The notes beneath the pieces were generated by a model. It saw only the letters and a program-made list of their open reading frames with translations. It ran no database searches and was not told where the DNA came from. The translations under genes were made by a program, and so were the position numbers. Below, piece by piece: positions 16,640 through 26,448 of a stretch of DNA of 64,000 bases; position 1 is the first letter of the stretch; each line of letters opens with the position of its first letter. This DNA is from UMGS1387 sp045540015 (lineage in GTDB: Bacteria; Bacillota; Clostridia; Oscillospirales; CAG-382): contig JAZQGP010000047.1 of assembly GCA_045540015.1 (NCBI GenBank), forward strand, positions 36,905 to 100,904. Direction: 5' to 3'.

Positions 16640-17656
16640 CTATTTTTCTGTAATTTTTGACACCGCAAGACCTGCAAGCTTATACATATTTTCCATGTCC
16701 GAAACGCTTGCAACACTTGCACTCGTATGAATATATCTGCATGGAAGTGAAATTGCGGCAACTCTTACACCCGCAGCGCTTTTTTGTATTCTGGAAGCGT
16801 CGGTTCCGCCTGCAACACGTGATTTGGTTTGACAGGGTATGCCGTTTTCAAAAGCAAGCTGCATTATAAAATTGTACAGCTCTTTATCATAAAGAGTTCC
16901 TGCGTCCATGAACGGACAAACAGGTCCGCTTCCTACACTGCAAACCTTGTCAGCACCCGCGTTTGGATATATGTCCGATGCCGTTGTCCCCTCCAATATA
17001 AGGCATACATCGGGGTTTATCCTGATAGTCGCGGCACCAGCGCCTACGCCTCCTACTTCCTCTCCGACTGTGAATGCAAAATATGTGTCGTATTCCGGCT
17101 TTTGCTTTGCAAGCATGCACATTATGGTACATCCGATTCTGTCATCAAGCGCCTTTGACTTTACAAGCCCATTTCCGAAAAAGCAGAAATCCGAATCAAA
17201 AACCGCATACTGTCCGAAAAGTTCTTCTGCATCCTTACGGTCTCTTGCACCAACGTCAATATACAAATCCGAAATTTTCAAGTCCTGCTTCGCTCCGGAT
17301 AAATGAACAGGCGCAGAACCGATAACACCAATTCTTCCGTCTTTACCAATTCTCACACGCTTTGACGGCATAGCTGATGCCGATATTCCGACTGCATCAA
17401 ACAACAGCGTCCCGTCATCGGTTACGTGTTTTATGCAAAAACCAACCTCGTCCATGTGAGCACAAAGCATAATCTTTTTTTCTCTGCTTTTTCCGTATCG
17501 TACACCAATGAGGTTGCCGAGTGCATCGCTGTACAGCTCATCGCAAAAGTCCTTTATCTCGTCTGAAATCAAGACTCTGACATTGTCCTCAAAGCCGGAT
17601 ACACCGTCCGCCTCGCAAAGACGGCGTAGAAGCTCCATATCAAATCGCCCTGCCAT
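16640..17656 (-). CDS. M42-family aminopeptidase (glutamyl aminopeptidase/endoglucanase M type)
   Basis: This 338-residue protein has a complete set of M42 metal and catalytic motifs: CAHMDEVGF (H67, D69), SKALDDRIGC, FTVGEEVGGVGA (Glu pair), ILEGTTASD and YIHTSASVASVSD. M42 enzymes are dimetal aminopeptidases, often dodecameric, that trim short peptides. It starts with ATG after AGGAGGG and overlaps the end of the upstream paralogue by 17 bases. The protein is cytoplasmic with no signal peptide. Family members are sometimes annotated as cellulases (FrvX/CelM), which is likely wrong here. Confidence 0.9.
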   Translation of the reverse strand: MAGRFDMELLRRLCEADGVSGFEDNVRVLISDEIKDFCDELYSDALGNLIGVRYGKSREKKIMLCAHMDEVGFCIKHVTDDGTLLFDAVGISASAMPSKRVRIGKDGRIGVIGSAPVHLSGAKQDLKISDLYIDVGARDRKDAEELFGQYAVFDSDFCFFGNGLVKSKALDDRIGCTIMCMLAKQKPEYDTYFAFTVGEEVGGVGAGAATIRINPDVCLILEGTTASDIYPNAGADKVCSVGSGPVCPFMDAGTLYDKELYNFIMQLAFENGIPCQTKSRVAGGTDASRIQKSAAGVRVAAISLPCRYIHTSASVASVSDMENMYKLAGLAVSKITEK

Positions 17657-18743
17657 TTGCGCCCTCCTTGTAATCGTATACAGGTTTACTTATTCCGTTT
17701 GTGCTTATATGTTTTACATACACACTCAAAAGTCTTGCGCACTCACGCACATCACTAAGCGCCGCCGTTTCAACACTCGTGTGCATATATCTTATCGGAA
17801 TAGACAGCACCGCAGTTTTAATGCCCTTGCCCATACGCGAGAGCACCTGTGCGTTAGTTCCCGTGTCACAAAGCTCAACTATCCTCTGGCAGGAAACTTC
17901 GTTTTCGCGTGCAACATCGTAAATGCGTTCTGTAAGCTCACGCGAAGTACATGCAGATAAAGAAAGTCCCGCACCCTTTTCCATTTCAAGATATGCGCCC
18001 GGCTTGCTTGTCATTTCCTTTGCAAAGTTTACATCCAGCACAATGCATTCGTCGGCATCCACAAGATTTGCACTTGCATATGCGCCTCTTGCATCTCTTT
18101 CTTCACCTGTACTGAACTGAACACAAATATTTACATTTATGTTTTCCTTTTCAGAAGCCAGCATTTTCGCCATTTCAAGAGCAGCTGCCATGCAAATTTT
18201 ATCGTCAAGTGACACAGACGCAATTCTGCTATTCAAAAGCATGTCTGTCTTCGGCAGAAACGCCGCAGGCGTACCAATAGGTATGAGCTTTTCACATTGT
18301 TCTTTTGTAAGTCCTGTGTCCGCAAAGGTGTCTGAAACCTTTGTCGAACTGTTTTCTCCGGAGATTTTTGACAGATGAGGCGGTACCGAAGAAAAGAACG
18401 CTCTTACAGTCTCTTTCCCGTATATTTCTATTTCACATGCCGGCAAAATGGATGTATCAATACCGCCTGCATTTTCAAATCTTACAAATCCGCCTTCAAG
18501 AAGCCCTGACACAACAAAGCCGATTGTATCAAGGTGGGCATCTATCAGCAGTGTTCCCGCATTTTTGTCAGATGCATGATGCCACAGCAAAACAGAGCCT
18601 GTAGACGCAAGCTCGGCACTGTCAAAAAAACCGTCTGCATAGCCTGTTGACAAGTCACGGATTTTTTTTGCTGACATATATTCATGTCCGCTCACCGTAG
18701 GAAGCGAGCATAATGTTTTTATTAGTTTAAACAGCTCTTCCAA
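17640..18743 (-). CDS. M42-family aminopeptidase, longer paralogue
   Basis: This 367-residue protein keeps the metal motifs: LIDAHLDTIGF (H70, D72), VSLDDKICMAAAL, FSTGEERDARGAY, and RYMHTSVETAALSD. Some spacing and the middle Asp-containing segment (VLDVNFAKEMTSKPG) differ from the second copy, so substrate preference is probably different. The start is TTG at 18743, chosen because GAGGAGA precedes it and no ATG fits. It lies 49 bases downstream of recD2 and overlaps the next M42 gene, so the four genes form an operon. Confidence 0.87.
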   Translation of the reverse strand: MEELFKLIKTLCSLPTVSGHEYMSAKKIRDLSTGYADGFFDSAELASTGSVLLWHHASDKNAGTLLIDAHLDTIGFVVSGLLEGGFVRFENAGGIDTSILPACEIEIYGKETVRAFFSSVPPHLSKISGENSSTKVSDTFADTGLTKEQCEKLIPIGTPAAFLPKTDMLLNSRIASVSLDDKICMAAALEMAKMLASEKENINVNICVQFSTGEERDARGAYASANLVDADECIVLDVNFAKEMTSKPGAYLEMEKGAGLSLSACTSRELTERIYDVARENEVSCQRIVELCDTGTNAQVLSRMGKGIKTAVLSIPIRYMHTSVETAALSDVRECARLLSVYVKHISTNGISKPVYDYKEGANGRAI

Positions 18744-18792
18744 AGTTTTCGTCTCCTCAGAAAATATCTTTTATGTCCAAATTCATCGCAAG

Positions 18793-21033
18793 TTATGCTT
18801 CATTTATTTCAGTCTGCCGGCGTTTCTGCATTTTCTCGAAAAAACGCAAAAGTCCCGTATGCCGGACCGTTCTCCTGCTGTTTTCCACCATATCACGCAT
18901 AACGTCCATTCTTCCGACAAGTACCGCAAGCTTTTCCGCACGTGTAAGCGCAGTATATAGCATATTTCTCGAAAGCAGACCCGACGGCACGCCAAAAAGA
19001 GGTATTATAACCGCGCTGTATTCGCTTCCCTGACTTTTGTGCACGGTAATGGCATACGCATGCTCAATACTGTCAAAGCAGGAATAGTCAAAGAGAGCAC
19101 ATCTGCCGTCGTCAAACTCAATTGTAAAGCTCTCGTCGCCTCTGTCAATTTCCGTAATAAAGCCTATATCTCCGTTGAAAACGCCGCTGCCGCTTCTTCC
19201 GCTTTCATCCATCCATTCAATATCGTAGTTGTTCTTTATCATCATAACCTTGTCTCCCTCGCGGAAAACAACGTCTTTTATTTCCTTTTCACTCTTTGCC
19301 GTTGACGGCGGATTTATAACACTCTGCAAAAGAGCATTGAGTGACACGGTTCCCGCTTCACCCTTTCGCGTAGGACAAATAATCTGTATGTCGCGAAGCG
19401 TATCGTATCCGTATGCTTTCGGAAGACGCTCGGTACATAAATCACGTACAAGCGTGCGGACATCATTTGAATTATCGCGTTTGAGATAGAAAAAGTCTCC
19501 CTTGTTTTCAAGAAACGGCATTCTGCCCTCGTTTATGAGATGCGCGTTTGTAACAATACGGCTGTCCTGTGCCTGACGGAAAATATCCGTGAGTCTTACC
19601 GTCATAAATGCACAGCTTCTTATTATGTCGCCAAAAACCTCTCCTGCACCCACAGGCGGCAGCTGGTCGGCATCACCTATAAGTATAAGGCGCGAGCCTG
19701 GTCTTACCGCTCTCAGCAAAGAGCAGAACAGAAACACATCTACCATTGATGCTTCATCTATTATTATTACTTCTTCGTCAAGGAAATTATCCTCGTTTCT
19801 GCGAAATTCTATTTTTTCTTCACCGCCGAAATCACATTCCAAAAGCCTGTGTATCGTCTTTGCTTCATATCCCGTTGCCACCGTCATACGCTTTGCGGCT
19901 CTTCCGGTCGGTGCCGCAAGGCAAATAGACTTTCCTATTTTTTCAAACAGCGCAATTATCGCACGGATAACCGTTGTTTTTCCTGTACCCGGTCCTCCCG
20001 TTACAACAACAACACCACGCTCAAGAGCGCTTTTTATCGCAACTCTTTGCAAAGGCGCAAACTCAAGTCCTTTTTCTCTTTCAACGCGTTCTATTTCTTT
20101 GTCGGGATTGTCTACCGGTATATTAATAACAGCATCATCCACGAGCATGAGCTTTTCGGCTACAAACTTCTCCGTTCTGTAAACGCTTTCAAGGTAAACT
20201 ATAATCTCTCCGACGGAATTTTTAACCGCAACAACTTCTCCGTTCTGCGAGAGCATTCCTATTACGTTTTCTACAGTGTGCCTGTCCGAGCCGAGTGCAG
20301 CAGAGCTTTTTGATATAAGCGCTTCAATCGGAACACAACAGTTACCGTTTCTGTTAAGCTCAAGTGACAGCACGTATTTTACACCTGCACAAAGCCTGTC
20401 CTCGCTGTCCGTGAGAAAACCCATTTTAAGAGCCATCTGGTCTGCCCTCTCAAAGCCGATACCATCTATTTCCTCACAGAGAAGATACGGATTTGTTCTG
20501 AGTATGTCTACAGCAGCATTTCCCCACTGCTTGTATACTTTAAGCGACATTGCAGGCGAGAGCATTCCTTGGAAATACAGCATAACCTGACGCATTCCGT
20601 ACTGCTCCTTAAAGCTCTTTGAAATGCTTTCAAGCCTCTTGGCTGTCACGCCCTTTATGTCCGACAGCCATTCGGGATGCTCTTCTATCACCTTTAGCGT
20701 ATCCTCACCGTATTTATCAACAATCCTCTTTGCCGTAACAGGTCCTATGCCTTTTATCACGCCCGAGGACAGGTATGCAAGTATTGACTCGGTTGTTGCC
20801 GGAAGCTCCTTCTGATAGCTCTCGACAACAAACTGTCTGCCGTAGGTTGTGTGGTTTGTCCATGAGCCCTGTGCACTTATATATTCTCCTTCGCAAAGCA
20901 TGGGAATATTCCCGACAACAGTTACAGGCTCACCGTCGCAGTCAACAGTACATACGGTGTACCCGTTGTCGGGGTTCTGATATGTTATATTGTCAACAAG
21001 ACCCTGAATCTTGCAGTTTTCAGCATGTGCCAT
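18793..21033 (-). CDS. recD2: RecD2-type 5'-3' DNA helicase
   Basis: This protein of about 746 residues has the RecD2 order: N-terminal OB-like region (VDNITYQNPDNGYTVCTV), two HhH-like segments (GVIKGIGPVTAKRIVDKYG, LSDIKGVTAKRL), then the helicase core with Walker A GGPGTGKTT, APTGRAAKRM, Walker B IIIDEASMVD, GDADQLPPVG, and the C-terminal UvrD-like IEHAYAITVHKSQGSEY and YTALTRAE. It acts in DNA repair or replication without RecBC. I preferred ATG 21033 because AAAGGCAGG precedes it and homologues start close to there; in-frame ATGs at 21063 and 21087 lack such a site. Confidence 0.92.
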   Translation of the reverse strand: MAHAENCKIQGLVDNITYQNPDNGYTVCTVDCDGEPVTVVGNIPMLCEGEYISAQGSWTNHTTYGRQFVVESYQKELPATTESILAYLSSGVIKGIGPVTAKRIVDKYGEDTLKVIEEHPEWLSDIKGVTAKRLESISKSFKEQYGMRQVMLYFQGMLSPAMSLKVYKQWGNAAVDILRTNPYLLCEEIDGIGFERADQMALKMGFLTDSEDRLCAGVKYVLSLELNRNGNCCVPIEALISKSSAALGSDRHTVENVIGMLSQNGEVVAVKNSVGEIIVYLESVYRTEKFVAEKLMLVDDAVINIPVDNPDKEIERVEREKGLEFAPLQRVAIKSALERGVVVVTGGPGTGKTTVIRAIIALFEKIGKSICLAAPTGRAAKRMTVATGYEAKTIHRLLECDFGGEEKIEFRRNEDNFLDEEVIIIDEASMVDVFLFCSLLRAVRPGSRLILIGDADQLPPVGAGEVFGDIIRSCAFMTVRLTDIFRQAQDSRIVTNAHLINEGRMPFLENKGDFFYLKRDNSNDVRTLVRDLCTERLPKAYGYDTLRDIQIICPTRKGEAGTVSLNALLQSVINPPSTAKSEKEIKDVVFREGDKVMMIKNNYDIEWMDESGRSGSGVFNGDIGFITEIDRGDESFTIEFDDGRCALFDYSCFDSIEHAYAITVHKSQGSEYSAVIIPLFGVPSGLLSRNMLYTALTRAEKLAVLVGRMDVMRDMVENSRRTVRHTGLLRFFEKMQKRRQTEINEA

Positions 21034-21163
21034 GTGCAGACCTGCCTTTGCGGGAATTTGCATATCTATACTTTTACAGTATATCACATTGTACCGCCAA
21101 TTTCAACCTAATTTTTAAACAAAGCCATATAATATAATACAATTTTTAAACAATATTATTATA

Positions 21164-21193
21164 TTGACACAGACCTGTTATACATGGTAAACT
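21164..21193 (+). promoter_or_regulatory. Probable promoter of the GH2 gene
   Basis: TTGACA, 18-base spacer, TAAACT; start codon 47 bases downstream. Confidence 0.6.
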
Positions 21194-21239
21194 TATAACA
21201 TAAAAGATTTCACATATGCTATGGCAAAGGAGATGCGAT

Positions 21240-23969
21240 ATGCAGAAATTCAACTTCGATAAATGCTGGGAATTTACACTTGATGCAAACCTTGATGCGT
21301 ATAACAACTACGGCATTTCAAAATACAGTGGCGCGACGGGTGCTGCTGCACGCTACTATCAAAATAACAACTGGACTAAAATTAACCTTCCTCACGACTG
21401 GGCAGTAACTCTTCAAAAAGACCCTGCTGCAAATACAAATACCGGTGCTTACCCCATCTCCACTTATCACAGATACGCAACCGAAGCGCATACGGATATC
21501 GAGAAAACATACAACATTGGATGGTACAGAAAGCAGTTTGAATATGATAAAGCATGGGAAGGAAAACGCATCTTCCTTGAATTTGAGGGAGTATTCCGAA
21601 ACGCCGCATATTGGGTAAACGGTGTATACATAGACACTCACTTCAGCGGATATACAAGCTTTACCTTTGAAATTACAGACCATATTCTTCCCGATTGTAT
21701 AAACTCGGTTGCCGTACGTGTTGATGCGGAACTGTCCGAAGGATGGTTTTACGAGGGTGCCGGAATTTACAGACATGTAAATCTGTATATAGGTGAACCG
21801 GTACACTTTAAACACAATAAAACATTTGTTAAACCAAGCATCGACGGAACTGTAAATGTAAGCACGGTTATTGTCAATGATACGCAAAACTCAGTATCTC
21901 AGGACATCACATTTGAAGTACATGATGCAGACGGCATGTGCGTTGTCAAATCGCAAGAAAGCTTTTGTGCACAGGCATACAGCGAAAAAGAGGTGTTCTC
22001 CGTCCTTAAAGTTGATAACCCGTCTCTCTGGCACGTAAACAGTCCTAACCTTTACACACTTACCATAAGGACAGAAAATGAAGAAACAAGCGAAGTCTTC
22101 GGATTCCGTTCAATTAAACTTGATCCCGACAAAGGATTTTTCCTGAACGGAAAACCTCTCAAAATCCGCGGAGCTTGCGTTCATCAGGATTTCGGCGGTG
22201 TAGGATCGGCGCTTTCAGACAATCTCAACAGATATAAAATTCAAAAGCTCAAGGAAATGGGCGTAAACGCATACCGCTGTTCTCACAATCCACCGTCCCC
22301 TTCACTGCTTCGAGCGTGCGACGAGCTTGGAATGTTAGTTATGGATGAAACACGAATGTTCGGAACATCTCCCGAAGCACTTCGTCAGCTGACAAGTCTT
22401 ATAGAGCGTGACAGAAACCATCCAAGTGTATTTATCTGGTGCATAGGCAACGAAGAATTCTCTGTTGAAAATATTGAATGGAGCTACCGTCTTGCTCAGA
22501 AAGCATCTCGAATAGCAAAATCTCTTGACGATACAAGACCGATAACCTATGCAGGCGACAACGGTCCAAACTTTGTCGGTGCAAACGGAGCGTCAGAAGT
22601 AAGAGGAATCAACTACATAAGAAACGGAAGCCCCGGCTGGATTGACGAGTATCATAAAGAACACCCTCATCAGCCCATTATCGGAACAGAGGAAAGCTCA
22701 TACGTTCTCAGTCGTGCAGGCGCAAAGAACGACCTTGGAAACGGCATTCTCGACTGCACGGGTGATGTTACAATGATGTGGGGCAGCACACCAAAAGGAT
22801 GGATAAAATTCGTCGAAGAAAGAGAGTGGTTCTCGGGCGCATTTATGTGGACAGGCTTTGACTACAGAGGAGAGCCAAACCCATTTTTCACTTCAAATGC
22901 TTCTTCAAGTTTCGGCACAATCGACCTTTGCGGAATGGAAAAACCGCCCTTCTACTACTACAAATCGTGGTGGACGGACGAGCCTGTTCTGAAAATAGCA
23001 CCACACTGGGACTTTAAAGAGGGCGAAACCGCAAGCATTACGGTGTTTACAAACTGCGAAAAAGTAACGCTCTATGTCAACGGGAAGAACACAGGAATAA
23101 AAACTGTAGAAAAATTTGACGTACTCAGATGGGAAATTCCATTTGAAAAAGGAATTCTTACAGCAGAAGGGGAAAAAGACGGAAAAGTATATAAAGACGT
23201 GCTTATAACTCCCGAAAAAATAAACGCTGTCCGTGTAACCGAAATTCTCACCGCAAAAAACGACGACGATATCGGAATTTTTCAGCTTGAAGGTGTTGAC
23301 AAAAACGGCAATCTCTGCATAAATGCCATGAACGAGGTTGAAATAAAAATATCCGACGGCAAAATAATAGGTGTCGGAAACGGAGATCCTGCAAGTTTTG
23401 ATTACGAACAAAAGCCCGACAAAGAGGAAGCAAGGTTCATTCGTGTATTCGACACGGAAAAGGGCATTTATACAGTACCCGAAAAGGTTAAAAACCGCAT
23501 TGAGCCTCGCTACGGTTGGTTGCAAAAAGAAGAGCCCGTAGACGGTTACGTTGACGATTACCGCATTGTCAGTAAGTTCACCGAACAGGTTGATAAACCA
23601 AACACCTACACATACAAAGCCAAATTCAGTAATGCAGAAAAATTTGAATATATCGAATTTGAACGTATTTCGGGAGATTCACGAATTTATCTCAACGGAG
23701 ATGAAATTGGTGGGAATCCATGGATGCAACGAAACGATTGCAACAAAGTTCGTCCTTACCGCTTCTACTGTGATTTTGCAGAAGGCGAAAACGAACTAAA
23801 AGTTGTAGTTACTACAAACGAAGATTTCACGAATGTGCTTTCAGGCTATATAAAGCTGGGAAGAATTATTGCGGATGAGCCGTGGAGAGTAAAGCTTCAC
23901 TATGGTCTTGCAAGAGTTTTTGTAAAACAAAATGAAAAAACAGCTCTGAGCGCAGAGCTTGTTGACTGA
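21240..23969 (+). CDS. Glycoside hydrolase family 2 enzyme (beta-galactosidase-like)
   Basis: This 909-residue protein starts with a GH2 sugar-binding domain (WEFTLDANLD, LPHDWAV, FLEFEGVFRNAAYWVNG), then an Ig-like domain, then a TIM barrel with KIRGACVHQDFGG, YRCSHNPPSPSLL, acid/base E405 in CIGNEEFS and nucleophile E484 in IGTEESSY. A DUF4982-type domain (TVFTNCEKVTLYVNGKNTG) follows, then a C-terminal module like a glycan-binding domain (about residues 770-900). No signal peptide, so it probably acts on imported oligosaccharides. ATG 21240 follows AAAGGAGA. Substrate could be beta-galactoside or another beta-glycoside; sequence alone does not decide. Confidence 0.9.
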   Translation: MQKFNFDKCWEFTLDANLDAYNNYGISKYSGATGAAARYYQNNNWTKINLPHDWAVTLQKDPAANTNTGAYPISTYHRYATEAHTDIEKTYNIGWYRKQFEYDKAWEGKRIFLEFEGVFRNAAYWVNGVYIDTHFSGYTSFTFEITDHILPDCINSVAVRVDAELSEGWFYEGAGIYRHVNLYIGEPVHFKHNKTFVKPSIDGTVNVSTVIVNDTQNSVSQDITFEVHDADGMCVVKSQESFCAQAYSEKEVFSVLKVDNPSLWHVNSPNLYTLTIRTENEETSEVFGFRSIKLDPDKGFFLNGKPLKIRGACVHQDFGGVGSALSDNLNRYKIQKLKEMGVNAYRCSHNPPSPSLLRACDELGMLVMDETRMFGTSPEALRQLTSLIERDRNHPSVFIWCIGNEEFSVENIEWSYRLAQKASRIAKSLDDTRPITYAGDNGPNFVGANGASEVRGINYIRNGSPGWIDEYHKEHPHQPIIGTEESSYVLSRAGAKNDLGNGILDCTGDVTMMWGSTPKGWIKFVEEREWFSGAFMWTGFDYRGEPNPFFTSNASSSFGTIDLCGMEKPPFYYYKSWWTDEPVLKIAPHWDFKEGETASITVFTNCEKVTLYVNGKNTGIKTVEKFDVLRWEIPFEKGILTAEGEKDGKVYKDVLITPEKINAVRVTEILTAKNDDDIGIFQLEGVDKNGNLCINAMNEVEIKISDGKIIGVGNGDPASFDYEQKPDKEEARFIRVFDTEKGIYTVPEKVKNRIEPRYGWLQKEEPVDGYVDDYRIVSKFTEQVDKPNTYTYKAKFSNAEKFEYIEFERISGDSRIYLNGDEIGGNPWMQRNDCNKVRPYRFYCDFAEGENELKVVVTTNEDFTNVLSGYIKLGRIIADEPWRVKLHYGLARVFVKQNEKTALSAELVD

Positions 23970-23988
23970 TTTACCGCAATATTAAGTA

Positions 23989-24022
23989 AGCCGCCGTCCT
24001 TTCGGACGGCGGCTATGTTTTT
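23989..24022 (+). terminator. Intrinsic terminator of the GH2 gene
   Basis: AGCCGCCGTCC / GGACGGCGGCT stem with TTTC loop and a T-rich tail. Confidence 0.92.
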
Positions 24023-24130
24023 CCGTTTCAGAACCGTTTTACCGTTTCTGAAAGAAAAAAGGTGCAGCAAAAGAGGAGAGTAAAAAACTGCACCTTAAAA
24101 AATGTAGGAACTTAGCTGTTTAATATAGTT

Positions 24131-24256
24131 TTACGCTTCACTTTCGTTTTCACCCCAAAGAGTGCTTACATCAATGAACGTATCACTTTCAAGCAGGATG
24201 TCCTCTTTAACGAGAACAACTGCATGTATTTCGGGAACAGTATAATTCTTTTTCAT
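24131..24256 (-). CDS. 41-residue microprotein of unknown function
   Basis: The frame reads MKKNYTVPEIHAVVLVKEDI at the start and ends with an acidic DVSTLWGENESEA tail. AAGGGATAGG precedes the ATG. It lies 18 bases after the stop of the secreted repeat protein and is likely on the same message. The pattern basic start, Y-x-x-PEI-x-hydrophobic block, Glu-Asp-hydrophobic, then Ser/Asp-rich acidic tail resembles small uncharacterised peptides I recall from many Clostridia, for which no function is established. A signal-peptide-less, precursor-like peptide is possible. It is too short for most annotation pipelines. Confidence 0.6.
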   Translation of the reverse strand: MKKNYTVPEIHAVVLVKEDILLESDTFIDVSTLWGENESEA

Positions 24257-24274
24257 AATTTAACCTATCCCTTC

Positions 24275-26017
24275 TTATTCCCCGGCATTAACGCCGAGAA
24301 TTGTCTGAATGTATTCAGGAGCAAGAGTTGCATCCCCACCCCATTCGGCATTAACCATATTCTGTGCAACATCCTTTACGCTTCTTGCAACGGCATCACC
24401 GTAGTAAACAGTTCCGTCCTCGGTCTTGAGGTAAGGTCTGCCTACGAGAAGCATTTCATAGTCCTGGATGTTGTAGAGAACCGCAGTGTAGTATGTTCCG
24501 GGCACATCAAGGCCGAACTCCTCACCTGTCATGGAATAAACCTTGTCAAAGGAATCCTTCACATACGCTTTTCCTGTTACGTACTTTATGCCGTTTGTAT
24601 TTGTACCGCTTTCGCTCATGGAAGCATCAAATACAAGGTTTTCATATTCGTCTTCGCTTGCAAAAGAGCTGCCAAGTGCAATGATGTAACCGTATTCAAC
24701 AGCCTTTGCTTTTCTTTCGTCATCAACGTACGCCGCATATCTCATACCCTGATAATTATCAACATCTGTACGAATCTGAGCTGCCTGAATTGTGCCGGGA
24801 GCGTAATCGGGGAATGGTTTGTAGTAGAATGCATAGCTGTCTACCTGAATGTTTGCAGTGTTTGAAACCTGCGGGAGCAGCTGGTTGAGATATCCTGCAT
24901 CACTCGGTGTATAATTACAGGTTACAACATAATCTGCAAAGGTGTCGGTTAAAGTGAAGGATTTGGTTGAATCCGGCCAGTTTTTATCCTCTTCTCCTGA
25001 ACCGTCAGCCTTCGGACCTCTTCCTCTGATATAGAAGGTTGCTCTATCTGTAGTGCCTTTTCTTGCACGTACAACAAGTGTGTACGTTCCGGCTGCAGCA
25101 GTTTTACCTCCGGAAATTCCGTTCCACCTCGTTCCCGAGAAAGCAACGTAATGCTTTCCGTCCTCTGCTATACCAACAGTTCCGTCTAATATAGCGGATT
25201 TTGTGGCTCCGGAGCTGTTAGACGAGTTAATAACAATTGGATCTCCGCTTACGGATGCGCCTTCGTCATACTCCTCATAGCCTTCCCAGAAAATAGTTTC
25301 GCCGTATTCGGATTTTTCATATTCCGAAGCAGCGGGTACGTACTTGTAATACATGCCCATGCTGTCAACTTCTATGTCACCGTTTAATATATTAACCAAA
25401 AGCTGATTGAAGGGCTTTGTGTCCGCTCCGTGAACATAGGTGTAAATATAATCAGTAAATGTATCTGTTAAATTATAACCACCGCAAGCGACCTGATAAG
25501 TTCCGTCTGAAACATTGGCTCTTCTTACATAAAAGTCAATTCTTGATGTTACTCCTGCTTCTTTTGCAGATGCCGCTCTTCTCGCACGAATAACAAGGGT
25601 GTATGTTCCGGGATTCTGTGTTCCGGAAGCTCCCTGGTATTTGCCTCCCTTGGAAACAGTTGCATACTTGATTTCGCCATCCGCATCCGCATACGCAGCA
25701 ACAGCACCTTTCAAAGGACCGGCATATGTAAGTCCGGATCCGCTATTTTGGTTAAATAATGCAAAGTTCGAACTTTGTGCGTTTGTTCCGGCTTCGTAGC
25801 CTTCATAGCCTTCCCAGAATACAACTCTACCATATTTGGTAACATATTCGCTTGCCGAGGGAGTGTAATCTGCAGCAAGAGAAGCATCCTCACCTGCAGC
25901 TTGCGTGGTTGCGGTTTCCGCCGCGGATTCAACGCCGACCATGCCAATAGCGCCTGCAGGAATTGCAGAAACGAGCATGATAAGCGAGAGGGTAAGTGCT
26001 AACAATTTGTTTTTCAT
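24275..26017 (-). CDS. Secreted protein with two tandem beta-sandwich repeats
   Basis: This 580-residue protein has a clear signal peptide (about residues 1-24, LLALTLSLIMLVSAIPAGA). Two repeats follow: about 55-235 (YGRVVFWEGYEGYEAG) and about 236-420 (YGETIFWEGYEEYDEG), each with FTDTFTDY- or LTDTFADY-type and YTLVIRARR or YTLVVRARK strands, like carbohydrate-binding jelly rolls. The C-terminal part (about 425-580; IRTDVDNYQGMRYAAYVDDERK, EYGYIIAL, YYTAVLYNIQDYEMLLVGRPYLKTEDGTVYYGD) is a module I recognise from secreted Ruminococcaceae proteins of unknown role. No catalytic motif was seen. AAGGAGG precedes ATG 26017. Confidence 0.75.
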   Translation of the reverse strand: MKNKLLALTLSLIMLVSAIPAGAIGMVGVESAAETATTQAAGEDASLAADYTPSASEYVTKYGRVVFWEGYEGYEAGTNAQSSNFALFNQNSGSGLTYAGPLKGAVAAYADADGEIKYATVSKGGKYQGASGTQNPGTYTLVIRARRAASAKEAGVTSRIDFYVRRANVSDGTYQVACGGYNLTDTFTDYIYTYVHGADTKPFNQLLVNILNGDIEVDSMGMYYKYVPAASEYEKSEYGETIFWEGYEEYDEGASVSGDPIVINSSNSSGATKSAILDGTVGIAEDGKHYVAFSGTRWNGISGGKTAAAGTYTLVVRARKGTTDRATFYIRGRGPKADGSGEEDKNWPDSTKSFTLTDTFADYVVTCNYTPSDAGYLNQLLPQVSNTANIQVDSYAFYYKPFPDYAPGTIQAAQIRTDVDNYQGMRYAAYVDDERKAKAVEYGYIIALGSSFASEDEYENLVFDASMSESGTNTNGIKYVTGKAYVKDSFDKVYSMTGEEFGLDVPGTYYTAVLYNIQDYEMLLVGRPYLKTEDGTVYYGDAVARSVKDVAQNMVNAEWGGDATLAPEYIQTILGVNAGE

Positions 26018-26077
26018 GATTTTTCCTCCTTGGTTTTTTTATTTTATAAAAACAAATTATTTGAAAACCCGTGTAAC

Positions 26078-26106
26078 ATTATATCATATGATTTTCGTAC
26101 TGTAAA
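26078..26106 (-). promoter_or_regulatory. Sigma-A promoter of the secreted repeat protein
   Basis: On the minus strand TTTACA, 17-base spacer, TATAAT, 60 bases before the start codon. The rest of 26107-26388 is AT-rich and shows nothing recognised. Confidence 0.75.
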
Positions 26107-26388
26107 GTGCAAAAATTAACAATATAATTAAGATTTTTAAAACATTCTTCATTTTCAAAGCAGAAATCAATACCTTCAGCGCATTACGTTCACATTGCGT
26201 TAAAATTTTCTGTTTAGATGTTTAATTGTAGCATAAAGTAATTAAAATGTAAATGTATATTTCGGCTAATTATATGTGTTTTTCGGAAAATCGTCTGTTT
26301 TTCTCTGTTGCTCATCTCTCAAACTCGGGCTAAAAATCGGCGGAAGCATTTAACAGTAACAAAAAGAACATAATATCACCCGCTTTGC

Positions 26389-26417
26389 TTGACAGAAGTG
26401 CAAAACCGTGGTATAAT
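26389..26417 (+). promoter_or_regulatory. Consensus sigma-A promoter of ruvC
   Basis: Exact TTGACA, 17-base spacer, exact TATAAT. Confidence 0.93.
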
Positions 26418-26448
26418 TTAATGGAATATTGCTATGAAGGAGACTGAT

